Under the pieces are notes generated by a model that was not told where the DNA came from, did not search any database, and saw nothing but the letters and a program-made list of their open reading frames with translations. A stretch of 64,000 nt of DNA, taken from the NCBI RefSeq assembly GCF_009696605.1, contig NZ_VULR01000005.1:96238-160237 (forward strand), given 5' to 3'. Within the stretch, counting starts at the first letter, position 1, and each line of letters starts with the position of its first letter. This stretch comes from Anaerosalibacter bizertensis (lineage in GTDB: Bacteria > Bacillota > Clostridia > Tissierellales > Sporanaerobacteraceae). The translations under genes and the position numbers were made by a program. This document shows, in pieces, positions 16,423 through 25,309 of the stretch.

Positions 16423-18747
16423 TTATTTATGAGAGCAAGAAAAATGCTTAACTCTATCACTTTCTTCAGCTCTTTTTGCATTATTAAATCTATCCAATGT
16501 TCCTACAAGGTATCCAGTTATGCGGCGAATTCTTTGGAATTTAATATCCCCTTCTTCTCTTCCACACTTAGGACATGTATCCCCTATAATGCCTGTATAT
16601 CCACAAACTGGATCCCTATCTACAGGATGATTTATAGAGCCATATCCTACTCCTGATTCCTTCATAGCCCTTACTATTTTTTCAAAAGCTTCTAAGTTTT
16701 GAGTTGGATCTCCATCTAATTCTATATAAGTAATATGGCCTCCATTAGTTAATTCATGATAAGGAGCTTCTGTTTTTATTTTGTGGAAAGCATTGGTTTC
16801 ATAATATACTGGTACATGGAAACTATTTGTATAGTATTCCCTATCTGTTACCCCTTCGATTTCTCCAAAGATTTCCCTATCCATCCCTACAAATCTTCCT
16901 GCAGTTCCTTCTGCTGGAGTTGCTATAAGAGAAAAATTCATATTATGCTTTTTACTTGCTTTATCCATCTTTTCACGCATAAAACCTATTATCTCTAATC
17001 CTAACTTTTGAGATTCTTCCGATTCTCCATGATGTTTTCCAGTCAATGCTTTTAAACACTCTGCAAGTCCTATAAATCCTGCAGTAAGAGTACCATGTTT
17101 TAAAACATCTCTTACTTCATCTTCTTTATCTAATTTATCAGAATCTATCCATACGCCTTGGCCCATTAAAAATGGATAGTTCTTTACCTTTTTGCGAGCT
17201 TGAATTTCAAATCTCTCAACTAATTGTTCTATAACTAAGTCTACAGTTCTATCTAGTTCTTCAAAAAATAGATCAATATTCTTTTCACTTTTTAAAGCAA
17301 GTCTTGGAAGGTTTACAGTAGTAAAGCTTAGGTTCCCTCTTCCATATATAATTTCCTTTGATGGATCATATACATTTGCTGCCACTCTAGTCCTACATCC
17401 CATATAAGCTATTTCTGTTTCAGGATGGCCTGGTTTATAGTATTGCAAATTATAAGGGGCATCTATAAAAGAGAAATTAGGAAATAGTCTTTTCGCACTT
17501 ACTCTACAAGATAGTTTAAATAAGTCATAGTTTGGGTCTCCCGGATTATAGTTTACTCCCTCTTTCACTTTAAATATCTGAATAGGGAATATTGGTGTTT
17601 CACCATTTCCAAGTCCAGCTTCTGTAGCAAGAAGAAGATTCTTTATTACCATTCTAGCTTCTTCAGATGTATCAGTTCCATAGTTAATAGAACTAAAAGG
17701 TATTTGAGCTCCTGCTCTACTATGCATTGTATTTAAATTATGAATAAGAGCCTCCATAGCCTGATAGGTCTTCCTATTTGTTTCTTTAATTGAGTTCTTT
17801 TCAACAAAATCTTGTATTTTATCAACCGAAGATTCGTCTTCTAATAACTCTAATAGATACTCTTTCTCTGCTTTTTTATACTCTTCACTTTCAGCTAAAG
17901 TAGGAATCAATCCCTGTTCTTCTTCTGTTTTTACAAATATATTATTAACCTTTTCTTCTAATTCTTCTCCAACCATTAAGTTTATAGCTTTAATTAAATT
18001 ATGTCTATAAACTTTTTTATAAGTTTTTCTTACTCCAGGAGCCATTGAATAGTCAAAATTAGGCACACTTTGACCACCATGCTGATCATTTTGGTTTGAT
18101 TGTATTGCAATACATGCTAATGCTGCATAGCTTTGTATATCATTAGGTTCCCTTAGGTATCCATGACCTGTACAAAAACCACCTTTAAATAAATTCAATA
18201 AATCAATTTGACAACAAGTAGTAGTCAATGTTAAAAAATCTAAATCATGTATATGTATGTCCCCATTTTTATGGGCATGAGAATGATCAGGATTTAGTAT
18301 AAATAAATCATAAAATTGCTTTGCACCTTCAGAACCATATTTAAGCATAGTCCCCATGGCAGTATCTCCATCTATATTAGCATTTTCTCTCTTTAAATCA
18401 TTATCTTTAGCTTCTTTAAAAGTTAAATCTTCATAGACCTTCATAAGTCTAGTATTCATTTCTCTAGCTTTGTTTCTCTCCGACCTGTAAAGAATATATT
18501 CTTTCGCTGTTCTAGCATGGCCACTTTCTATAAGTATTTTTTCAACTCCATCTTGAATGTCTTCAACCTCTGGAATCTCCCCTTTAAAATTATCCTCTAA
18601 ATACAGTGTTACTTCTTCAGCTAATTTTAATGCAGTATTATAATCTTGTCCTCCAACAGCTTCAGCTGCTTTAAAGATAGCATTTGCAATTTTTTCTATA
18701 TTAAAAGGTACCTCTCTGCCATCTCTTTTTTTAATCTTTGTAATCAT
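16423..18747 (-). CDS. nrdD: Anaerobic (class III) ribonucleoside-triphosphate reductase
   Basis: The 774-residue enzyme makes dNTPs from NTPs with formate as reductant. An ATP-cone allosteric domain covers about residues 1-95 (ITKIKKRDGREVPFN). The glycyl-radical motif RRITGYL puts the radical at Gly745. Just upstream, CGYTG and CPKCG form the C-terminal zinc site. HIHDLDFLT and NLNTMHSRAGAQIPFSS are core motifs. The length is normal. It is transcribed with nrdG from a promoter carrying a NrdR-like box. No aerobic nrdAB/EF is seen in the window. Confidence 0.96.
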   Translation of the reverse strand: MITKIKKRDGREVPFNIEKIANAIFKAAEAVGGQDYNTALKLAEEVTLYLEDNFKGEIPEVEDIQDGVEKILIESGHARTAKEYILYRSERNKAREMNTRLMKVYEDLTFKEAKDNDLKRENANIDGDTAMGTMLKYGSEGAKQFYDLFILNPDHSHAHKNGDIHIHDLDFLTLTTTCCQIDLLNLFKGGFCTGHGYLREPNDIQSYAALACIAIQSNQNDQHGGQSVPNFDYSMAPGVRKTYKKVYRHNLIKAINLMVGEELEEKVNNIFVKTEEEQGLIPTLAESEEYKKAEKEYLLELLEDESSVDKIQDFVEKNSIKETNRKTYQAMEALIHNLNTMHSRAGAQIPFSSINYGTDTSEEARMVIKNLLLATEAGLGNGETPIFPIQIFKVKEGVNYNPGDPNYDLFKLSCRVSAKRLFPNFSFIDAPYNLQYYKPGHPETEIAYMGCRTRVAANVYDPSKEIIYGRGNLSFTTVNLPRLALKSEKNIDLFFEELDRTVDLVIEQLVERFEIQARKKVKNYPFLMGQGVWIDSDKLDKEDEVRDVLKHGTLTAGFIGLAECLKALTGKHHGESEESQKLGLEIIGFMREKMDKASKKHNMNFSLIATPAEGTAGRFVGMDREIFGEIEGVTDREYYTNSFHVPVYYETNAFHKIKTEAPYHELTNGGHITYIELDGDPTQNLEAFEKIVRAMKESGVGYGSINHPVDRDPVCGYTGIIGDTCPKCGREEGDIKFQRIRRITGYLVGTLDRFNNAKRAEESDRVKHFSCSHK

Positions 18748-18856
18748 ATAATTGGCCTCCTTAAAAATTTAGCACTTTTATTTTTTATTTTTTGTGATAA
18801 ACTATATTAGTTATATATTTTAATTTCCATTAGTAATTACTACATATTGTTACTAT

Positions 18857-18886
18857 ATGATAACAAACAACTATATATTGTGTCAA
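18857..18886 (-). promoter_or_regulatory. nrdDG promoter with NrdR-like box in the spacer
   Basis: The -35 is TTGACA (18881-18886) and the -10 is TATCAT (18857-18862), 18 bp apart, reading on the minus strand. The spacer holds ACACAATATATAGTTG (18868-18883 on the plus strand), which fits the NrdR box ACACTATATATAGTGT at 13 of 16 positions. A weaker half-site (TATATAGT) overlaps the -10. NrdR would repress here when dATP is high. Confidence 0.6.
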
Positions 18887-18936
18887 TAGTTTTAAAAAGC
18901 CTTTCTATTTTAAAATCATAAGATTATATATCATTT

Positions 18937-18965
18937 AAAAAGAGAACCTACTAGGTTCTCTTTTT
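18937..18965 (-). terminator. Terminator after degV
   Basis: Arms AAAAAGAGAACCTA / TAGGTTCTCTTTTT surround one central base. Confidence 0.85.
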
Positions 18966-18983
18966 AAAATTTTAAGTTTTATA

Positions 18984-19817
18984 TTAAAAAGCTATAACTA
19001 TTCCGCCATCGTTTGCATAAACAGAACTTAATCCGGCCATTTCTACAACTATAATATCCTTAAAGTTATACCTTTTGCTTATTTCATCCTTAAGTTTATT
19101 TGCTCTTTCTTCATTATTACAATGAGATATTCCAAGTACCTTGTCTTCAATATCCTTTCCTTCTTCTCCTATTATATCAACAAGCCTCCTAAAAGCTTTT
19201 TTAGTACCTCTCACCTTATCAACCAACCTGATAGTACCCTTTTCATCTGAACCCATAATAGGCTTTATAGATAAAAAAGAAGCAATATGTCCAGCAATTT
19301 TAGTCAGTCTACCACCTTTAATTAAATTATCTAAATTATCAAGTATGAAAAAAGTCTTCATTTCATTGATATATTGTTCTATTTTATTTACTATATCAAG
19401 ATTATCATATTTTTCTTGTATAAGCTCAAAGATTTTCATACTAATGAGGGTTTCCCCTATTGAGGCACTTTTAGAATCAAATACATGAATAAATTTTTCC
19501 GCACTATCAGCAATAATATTCTTAGCAAGGATTGCAGAATTGTATGTTCCACTTAATTGTGAAGATATTGTTACTACAAATACATTCTCACCTTCTTCAT
19601 ATTCTTTAAGAAAATCTCCTGGAGAAGGACTTGATGTTTTAACATGATTTTTACTGTTTTTCATGTTTTCTAAAAGTTCATCTACATTTAAATTTTCGTC
19701 ATCTACAAAAGTTTCTTCGTCTATGTCTATTTTCAGCGGAACCAATCCAACATCCATTTGTTTTTTTAATCCCTCATTTAAATCGCAACTGCTATCACTA
19801 ACTATTTTGTATTCCAT
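18984..19817 (-). CDS. DegV family fatty acid-binding protein
   Basis: The 277-residue protein begins with the DegV signature YKIVSDSSCDLNEGL. It contains HVKTSSPSPGDF, TISSQLSGTYNSA and the GGRLTKIAGHIASFLSIKP segment. DegV/FakB-type proteins bind a fatty acid and present it to the kinase FakA. No fakA is nearby, so the partner must lie elsewhere. It is transcribed alone with a GGGGTGA SD. Confidence 0.92.
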   Translation of the reverse strand: MEYKIVSDSSCDLNEGLKKQMDVGLVPLKIDIDEETFVDDENLNVDELLENMKNSKNHVKTSSPSPGDFLKEYEEGENVFVVTISSQLSGTYNSAILAKNIIADSAEKFIHVFDSKSASIGETLISMKIFELIQEKYDNLDIVNKIEQYINEMKTFFILDNLDNLIKGGRLTKIAGHIASFLSIKPIMGSDEKGTIRLVDKVRGTKKAFRRLVDIIGEEGKDIEDKVLGISHCNNEERANKLKDEISKRYNFKDIIVVEMAGLSSVYANDGGIVIAF

Positions 19818-19934
19818 TATTTCACCCCATCTTCTTTTAATTGGTGTGTATTTATACTACCATTTATTGCTTTCAGTTACAATAGGGACTCATAAATTGA
19901 TCTATTTTATTTAAAAAACATGGAAAATTATAAA

Positions 19935-20411
19935 CTAAATATCTAAATTAATATGGCAATATCCTCCAGGATTCTTCTTTAAATACTTTTGATGATACTC
20001 CTCAGCATCATAGAAAGAATAAAGAGGCTTTACTTCTGTAACAATAGGTTTATCATATCTTTTCTGTTCTTCTTTTAAGCTCTTTTCAATAGTTGAAAGA
20101 TCTACCTCATCTATATAATAAATACCTGTTCTATACTGATGACCTATGTCTGGACCCTGTTGATTTAACAATGTTGGGTTTATTATTCTCCAAAAACTAG
20201 ATAACAGCTGTTCAAGAGAAACCACATTCTCATCATATTTTACATAGCAAGCTTCTGCATGCCCAGTCTTTCCTGTACATACTTCTTCATAAGTAGGATT
20301 TTCTTTCCTGCCATTAGCATAACCTACTTTTGTTTCTTCAACTCCATCAATTCTCGACATATACTCTTCTACTCCCCAAAAACAACCACCTGCAAAAACT
20401 ATCTCCTTCAT
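19935..20411 (-). CDS. msrA: Peptide methionine-(S)-sulfoxide reductase
   Basis: The 158-residue enzyme has the catalytic [11 protein letters not shown] (Cys10), [27 protein letters not shown] and [19 protein letters not shown]. It reduces Met-S-sulfoxide in proteins using thioredoxin. The ATG chosen lies 7 nt after GAGGTG. The in-frame GTG inside that SD is rejected. No msrB domain is fused. Confidence 0.95.
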   Translation of the reverse strand: MKEIVFAGGCFWGVEEYMSRIDGVEETKVGYANGRKENPTYEEVCTGKTGHAEACYVKYDENVVSLEQLLSSFWRIINPTLLNQQGPDIGHQYRTGIYYIDEVDLSTIEKSLKEEQKRYDKPIVTEVKPLYSFYDAEEYHQKYLKKNPGGYCHINLDI

Positions 20412-20483
20412 ATTTATCACCTCTACAAAATATTTTACCCATAGATATTTAAATGATTCTCATAAAATATTTATTATTTTATT

Positions 20484-21176
20484 TCAATTAAATAATTTCA
20501 TTAGCCAAGGTGCTAAAAAAACCGTTATAAGACCTGCCACACTTATAGACAATGAACCCATCCCCCCTTGAGTTTCACCTAATTCCATTGCCTTAGCAGT
20601 TCCTAGTGCATGGGCTCCACTACCTAGACCTACTCCCTGGGCAGTTTCATCTTTTACTCCAAAAACCTTATATATATAAGGCCCCAATATACTTCCAACA
20701 ATACCTGTAAGAGTTGTTGCAGCTACTGTTAAGCTCGGAATACCTCCTATTTCTTTGGAAATTTCAATAGATATAGCCGCAGTTACAGATCTAGGAACAA
20801 GGGATAGTACTATATTTTCTTCTAATCCAAATAATTTACTTAGAAAATATGTGCTAACTATGGCTGTAAATGCTCCTACTAATATTCCTACTAATATGGG
20901 TATTCCACTTTTTTTAAGCTTTTCAATTTGCCTATACAACGGTACTACAAGTACTACTGTAGCTGGTCCTAAAAAGAAAGTTATTATACTGCCACCTTTT
21001 TCATATATTTCATAATCAATATCAAAATATAATAAAAAACTTATAATCAGAGTTACAGATATAAGCATTGGATTTAATATAGCTATCTTTGTCTTTCTAT
21101 TTATAAATAATCCTATTTCAAAAGTTATTATAGAAATTAAAATCCCAAATATAGGTGTATTCAAATATTTAGCCAT
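20484..21176 (-). CDS. lrgB: LrgB family membrane protein (antiholin-like/transporter)
   Basis: The protein has about 230 residues and multiple membrane segments. Motifs include LVPRSVTAAISIEISKEIGG and GSGAHALGTAKAMELGETQG, both signatures of LrgB/CidB/YohK. LrgAB complexes modulate murein hydrolase export and, in several bacteria, carry pyruvate or related acids. The start is the second in-frame ATG, 9 nt after GAGGAG; the first touches the SD. Its start overlaps the end of lrgA by 8 bp, so the two are coupled. Confidence 0.92.
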   Translation of the reverse strand: MAKYLNTPIFGILISIITFEIGLFINRKTKIAILNPMLISVTLIISFLLYFDIDYEIYEKGGSIITFFLGPATVVLVVPLYRQIEKLKKSGIPILVGILVGAFTAIVSTYFLSKLFGLEENIVLSLVPRSVTAAISIEISKEIGGIPSLTVAATTLTGIVGSILGPYIYKVFGVKDETAQGVGLGSGAHALGTAKAMELGETQGGMGSLSISVAGLITVFLAPWLMKLFN

Positions 21177-21534
21177 CTTTTCCATCTCCTCTTTGCAGCT
21201 TTTTTAATCCCTGTACTGTTAAGCCAGTTACTCCAATAACTATAATAGTTGATAAAGTTATTATTATTGTAATTGGTAGCCAGTCATCCTTAACATATTC
21301 TAGAGATGAAATTATACCTACTGCCGGTGGTATGAAGAAAAAAGTTATATGTTCTAATAAAAATTTACTTACATCTTCTATCATTTCTATTTTTATAATT
21401 CCTGTCATAAGACATGCTAAAAGAATTATCATTCCTATAATAGTTCCCGGTATAGGTAATCCTATAATATTTTGAAACAAATGTCCTGCAAATAATACTC
21501 CAAATATTATAGCCAATTGTCTAAATATCTTCAT
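21169..21534 (-). CDS. lrgA: LrgA/CidA family holin-like protein
   Basis: The protein has 121 residues and four predicted membrane helices. HLFQNIIGLPIPGTIIGMII is the LrgA/CidA signature, followed by a C-terminal basic tail (GLKKLQRGDGKDG). It is thought to oligomerise in the membrane and work with LrgB. SD is GGAG. The gene starts a two-gene operon, with a 12-bp direct repeat 75-105 bp upstream that may be an operator. Confidence 0.92.
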   Translation of the reverse strand: MKIFRQLAIIFGVLFAGHLFQNIIGLPIPGTIIGMIILLACLMTGIIKIEMIEDVSKFLLEHITFFFIPPAVGIISSLEYVKDDWLPITIIITLSTIIVIGVTGLTVQGLKKLQRGDGKDG

Positions 21535-21609
21535 GTAGACTTTCTCCTTTCAACTAAAAACAAAATTTTATATATTAAATATTATATTGTATATTTCTAA
21601 TTTAAGCTA

Positions 21610-21637
21610 TAAAATACATTTACCCTAAAATACATTT
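21610..21637 (-). repeat. 12-bp direct repeat upstream of lrgAB
   Basis: TAAAATACATTT occurs twice with a 16-bp period between the MATE terminator and lrgA. Tandem direct repeats at this spacing are typical of response-regulator sites, but the repeat does not match the LytTR consensus I know. Confidence 0.4.
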
Positions 21638-21651
21638 TTTAAATATATCAA

Positions 21652-21689
21652 AAAACAGGAGATAAAAGTATACTTTTATCTCCTGTTTT
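21652..21689 (-). terminator. Perfect 38-bp palindrome, terminator of the MATE gene
   Basis: Two 19-bp arms (AAAACAGGAGATAAAAGTA and its complement) directly abut each other, 8 nt after the MATE stop, with T-runs at the end. Confidence 0.85.
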
Positions 21690-21697
21690 CATTTTAG

Positions 21698-23062
21698 CTA
21701 CATACTTTCTGTAACATTTTTAACCCATTTCTTAGAAATCAATCTAGGTATACCTATAACTGCTTTTACTACTTCTTCTAATGATACAAAGGCTACAATT
21801 ATATGGACTGGAAGTTTAAATACTAATGCTCCTAAAAAAGCCATAGGTACTCCTACTAACCATACTGAGCCTAATTCTAAAAACAGGGAGAATTTTGTAT
21901 CTCCTCCACCCCTTAAAACTCCTACTATCATAGTACCATTAAACATCTTTATAAAAAATACAATTCCAATTACTTTAAGGATATTTTTAGCAATTTCATA
22001 TACTTCTGGAGTTAGCTTTCTAAATAATTTAAGAACTGTCCCTGCTGAGAAAAATAATCCCATTCCAAGTACAACTCCTGTCATAGTAGCTATAGTTAAA
22101 AATCTTTTTGAATATTCAACAGCTAATTTCTCTTCATTGCCACCTATTTTATTCCCTACCATTACAGTGGCTGCATTGGCTAAACCTCTGGAAATTACCA
22201 TAAATATGTTTTGTACAGTAGTTGCTATTTGAACTGCTGCTATAGCTTCCTTTCCTATTCTTGCATAGGCTATAGAATACATAATATTTCCTAATGCCCA
22301 AATAGCTTCATTTAAAATAACTGGATAAGTAGTTTTAATATACTTCATAAAATAATCCTTTCCCCATCCAGTTAAATCCTTTATACTTGCTGCTAAAACC
22401 CCTCTATCAGAATATACCGCATATAATATAAATCCTAACTCTACTATTCTAGCTATTAAAGTTCCATAAGCAGCACCTTTAACCCCTAATCTAGGAAAAC
22501 CAAATTTTCCAAATATAAGTAAATAATTAAAAAATGTATTGGTTACAAAGGATATAGCGCTAACCACCATAGGCATTCTAGCTTGGCCAATACTTCTAGC
22601 TGCTACACTATATGAAAAACCAATAGCTGTAACAATATAGCTTAGAGATACAATTTTCAAATAATCTGCCCCTAAAGCTACTACTTCTGCATCTTTAGTA
22701 AAAATATTCATTAAAAATTCAGGGACAAAAAAAGCAGCTATAGTAAAAAGTATTCCTACTACACTACCTAAGCAAATAGCTAGTCCCAATATTTTTCTTA
22801 TATTTTTAATATCCTCTTTTCCCCAAAATTGTGATATAAATATGGATGAACCACTATTTATACCAAATACTATAAGCATATAAAAGAAGAAGACTTGGTT
22901 GGCCAGGCCAACAGCTGCTATGCTAGCATCACCAAGACTGCTAATCATCAGTGTGTCTACCATATTTAGAGAAGATGTAATTAAATTTTGAAGTGCAATA
23001 GGAAGAGCAATTCCCAACATTCCTTTAAAAAATGTCTTATCTTTCCACATAGACTCTACCAT
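21698..23062 (-). CDS. MATE family multidrug efflux transporter
   Basis: The 454-residue integral membrane protein has about 12 hydrophobic segments. LPIALQNLITSSLNMVDTLM is the N-terminal MATE signature. A second internal repeat (TYPVILNEAIWALGNIMYSI) starts near residue 240. It exports drugs or metabolites in exchange for Na+ or H+. SD is GGGGGAG. It is monocistronic, with terminators on both sides. Confidence 0.92.
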   Translation of the reverse strand: MVESMWKDKTFFKGMLGIALPIALQNLITSSLNMVDTLMISSLGDASIAAVGLANQVFFFYMLIVFGINSGSSIFISQFWGKEDIKNIRKILGLAICLGSVVGILFTIAAFFVPEFLMNIFTKDAEVVALGADYLKIVSLSYIVTAIGFSYSVAARSIGQARMPMVVSAISFVTNTFFNYLLIFGKFGFPRLGVKGAAYGTLIARIVELGFILYAVYSDRGVLAASIKDLTGWGKDYFMKYIKTTYPVILNEAIWALGNIMYSIAYARIGKEAIAAVQIATTVQNIFMVISRGLANAATVMVGNKIGGNEEKLAVEYSKRFLTIATMTGVVLGMGLFFSAGTVLKLFRKLTPEVYEIAKNILKVIGIVFFIKMFNGTMIVGVLRGGGDTKFSLFLELGSVWLVGVPMAFLGALVFKLPVHIIVAFVSLEEVVKAVIGIPRLISKKWVKNVTESM

Positions 23063-23184
23063 TCAACTCCCCCTTTACTATTAATATTCTATATATCTAT
23101 AAAAGAGTAACATTACTATGTTATCATATTTTTTTACATATGTGAATGAAAAGTAATATTTTTTATAAGATATACTTTAAATAT

Positions 23185-23211
23185 TAAAAAAAGGCACTTA
23201 ATTAAGTGCCT
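23185..23211 (-). terminator. Terminator overlapping the stop region of the first LCP gene
   Basis: AGGCACTTAATTAAGTGCCT palindrome followed by a T-run on the minus strand. Confidence 0.82.
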
Positions 23212-24151
23212 CTTCTTCCTGATTTATATTACTATCTTCATATATAAATTCATGAATCTGTTTTTCCGTCTCTTCTAAATCTGTAACTAGGTACCATACT
23301 TTTCCTATAAACTCTCCATGGCTATGCTCATCTTTAGGAAATCTATTTTGTTCTAAAGTCTTAATATTATTAGTCAAGCCATAAGTTCCAAGTTTCACTA
23401 TATCCATTTTTGTAAGGCTTGTCTCTACATAAGGAAAAACACTATCTACTACTTCTGGATATTTTGTTATTCCTATGTTCTTCCCTTTTTCAAATATTTC
23501 TTCTATTACCCTTCTCTGTCTTTCTGTTCTTTCATAATCTCCATTCCCTATTTTCCTTATTCTAGAATAGGTAAGAGCTTCCTGACCATTTAAATGATTC
23601 ATTCCTGGTGTTTTAATTGAACTATTTTTAATATGCTTATTTATTTCCCTTACCTCTGATTCATTTAATTCAATATTCACTCCGCCTATAGTATCTACAA
23701 CCTTTTCAAAACTATCAAAATTTACAAAAGCATAATCCCTTATATTCAAATTAAAATTTTCGTTTAATGTTCTAATAGCAAGTTCTGGTCCTCCATAGGC
23801 ATAGGCATGATTTATCTTTGTCATACCATGTCCATAAACATCAACATAGGTATCCCTCATAATTGAAGATAATTTTAATTTCTTATTAGCTTTATCTATA
23901 CTCAATATCATTATTGAATCAGAACGGGATACATCCTTTTCATCTCTTCCATCTCCGCCAAATAATGCTATATTTATTACTTTATTATCTTTATCTTTCT
24001 CTTTATAATTATCCTTAGGCTTTATACCTAAATCCTTATCTTCTTTAGATATTTTTACAGTTTTAATATCATTCAAATAAGAATATCCATATAAAAATAC
24101 TCCTAATATCAGCGCACAGACTACTATTATTGCTATATTTCTCTTCTTCAT
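23198..24151 (-). CDS. LytR-CpsA-Psr family protein (copy 1)
   Basis: The 317-residue protein has a single N-terminal membrane anchor (about residues 4-24). The extracytoplasmic LCP domain has NIALFGGDGRD, ILSIDKANKKLKLSSIMRDT, YVDVYGHGMTKINHAYAYGG, LTYSRIRKIGNGDYERTERQ and the conserved Arg residues that hold a lipid pyrophosphate. LCP enzymes attach undecaprenyl-linked glycopolymers such as teichoic acids to peptidoglycan. The start is the ATG 8 nt after AGGAG; an upstream in-frame GTG overlaps that SD. It is a near-duplicate of the next gene and is separated from it by a terminator. Confidence 0.93.
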   Translation of the reverse strand: MKKRNIAIIVVCALILGVFLYGYSYLNDIKTVKISKEDKDLGIKPKDNYKEKDKDNKVINIALFGGDGRDEKDVSRSDSIMILSIDKANKKLKLSSIMRDTYVDVYGHGMTKINHAYAYGGPELAIRTLNENFNLNIRDYAFVNFDSFEKVVDTIGGVNIELNESEVREINKHIKNSSIKTPGMNHLNGQEALTYSRIRKIGNGDYERTERQRRVIEEIFEKGKNIGITKYPEVVDSVFPYVETSLTKMDIVKLGTYGLTNNIKTLEQNRFPKDEHSHGEFIGKVWYLVTDLEETEKQIHEFIYEDSNINQEEEALN

Positions 24152-24285
24152 TCCCCTCACTCCTGATTTTAAATACTTTTCCTAAAAACCAGAAGCTTCA
24201 CCATCCTTTCTTTAATTTTTGCTAGCTTTTTATCTATTATACTATATCTTTCTACAAATTTGTTTATATTCCTTTAATTATATAT

Positions 24286-24312
24286 AAAAAGAAACCTTTT
24301 AGGTTTCTTTTT
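24286..24312 (-). terminator. Terminator after the second LCP gene
   Basis: AAAAAGAAACCT / AGGTTTCTTTTT with a TTT loop. Confidence 0.8.
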
Positions 24313-25309
24313 AGTCTATTTTAACTTGATCCATAGTTTCATAAATAAATTCATGGATCTGTTTTTCCGTCTCTTCTAAATCTGTAACTAGATACCATAC
24401 TTTTTCTATAAACTCTCCATGGCTATGCTCATCTGTAGGAAATCTAGCTTGATCTATAGTTTGTATATTATTAGTTAGAACATAGGTCCCGAGTTTCATT
24501 ATTTCCATTTTTGAAAGACTGGTCTCTATATAAGGAAAAATGATATCAATTATTGCTGGATACTTACTTATATCTACATCTTTTCCTTTTTTAAATAATT
24601 CATCCATTACCTTTCTCTGTCTTTCCGTTCTTTCATAATCTCCTCCTCCTACCTTCCTTATTCTAGAATAGGCTACTGCCTGTTCTCCATTCAAATGGTT
24701 CATTCCAGAATTTCTAATTAAAGTAGGCTCTGTATTTTTTATGGCTGCTACCTCTCTTATACATCTGTTTATCTCTTTTATCTCTATTTCTTTTATATCC
24801 ATATCAATTCCGCCTACAGCATCTACAAGTTCTTCAAAACTATAAAAATCTACAAAAGCATAATCCCTTATATTCAAATTAAAATTTTCGTTTAATGTTC
24901 TAATAGCAAGTTCTGGCCCTCCATAGGCATAGGCATGATTTATCTTTGTCATACCATGATCATAAACATCAACATAAGTATCCCTCATAATTGAAGATAA
25001 CTTTACTTTTTTATGGACTTTATCAATACTTAAAACCATTATAGCATCTGAATGAACTACATCTTCTTTACCTCTTCTATCTCCACCAAATAATGCTATA
25101 TTTATAATTTCATCTTCCTTATCTTTCTTCTTTATTCCTAAACTTTCATCATCTTTAGATATATTAGTAGTTTTTAGATTATTTAAGTGGGCATTTACAT
25201 AGGCAAATGTTGCTAAAATTATAATTGTTACAATCAATAGTATTCTTCTAAATCGTCTCTTCCTCTTTGCTAACTTTTTCGTCTTCTTTCTCTCTCTTCT
25301 AGAATCCAT
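24311..25309 (-). CDS. LytR-CpsA-Psr family protein (copy 2)
   Basis: The 332-residue paralogue of the preceding LCP protein has a strongly basic cytoplasmic head (RRERKKTKKLAKRKRRFRR), one membrane segment and the same LCP motifs (GGDRRGKEDVVHSDAIMVLS, SSIMRDTYVDVYDHGMTKIN, YSRIRKVGGGDYERTERQ). Relative to copy 1 it has an insertion with VAAIKNTEPTLIRN. A 154-bp block is almost identical in DNA between the two genes. It overlaps the end of the polysaccharide deacetylase gene by 11 bp with an AGGAGG SD inside that gene. Together they form a cell-envelope glycopolymer unit. Confidence 0.93.
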   Translation of the reverse strand: MDSRRERKKTKKLAKRKRRFRRILLIVTIIILATFAYVNAHLNNLKTTNISKDDESLGIKKKDKEDEIINIALFGGDRRGKEDVVHSDAIMVLSIDKVHKKVKLSSIMRDTYVDVYDHGMTKINHAYAYGGPELAIRTLNENFNLNIRDYAFVDFYSFEELVDAVGGIDMDIKEIEIKEINRCIREVAAIKNTEPTLIRNSGMNHLNGEQAVAYSRIRKVGGGDYERTERQRKVMDELFKKGKDVDISKYPAIIDIIFPYIETSLSKMEIMKLGTYVLTNNIQTIDQARFPTDEHSHGEFIEKVWYLVTDLEETEKQIHEFIYETMDQVKID

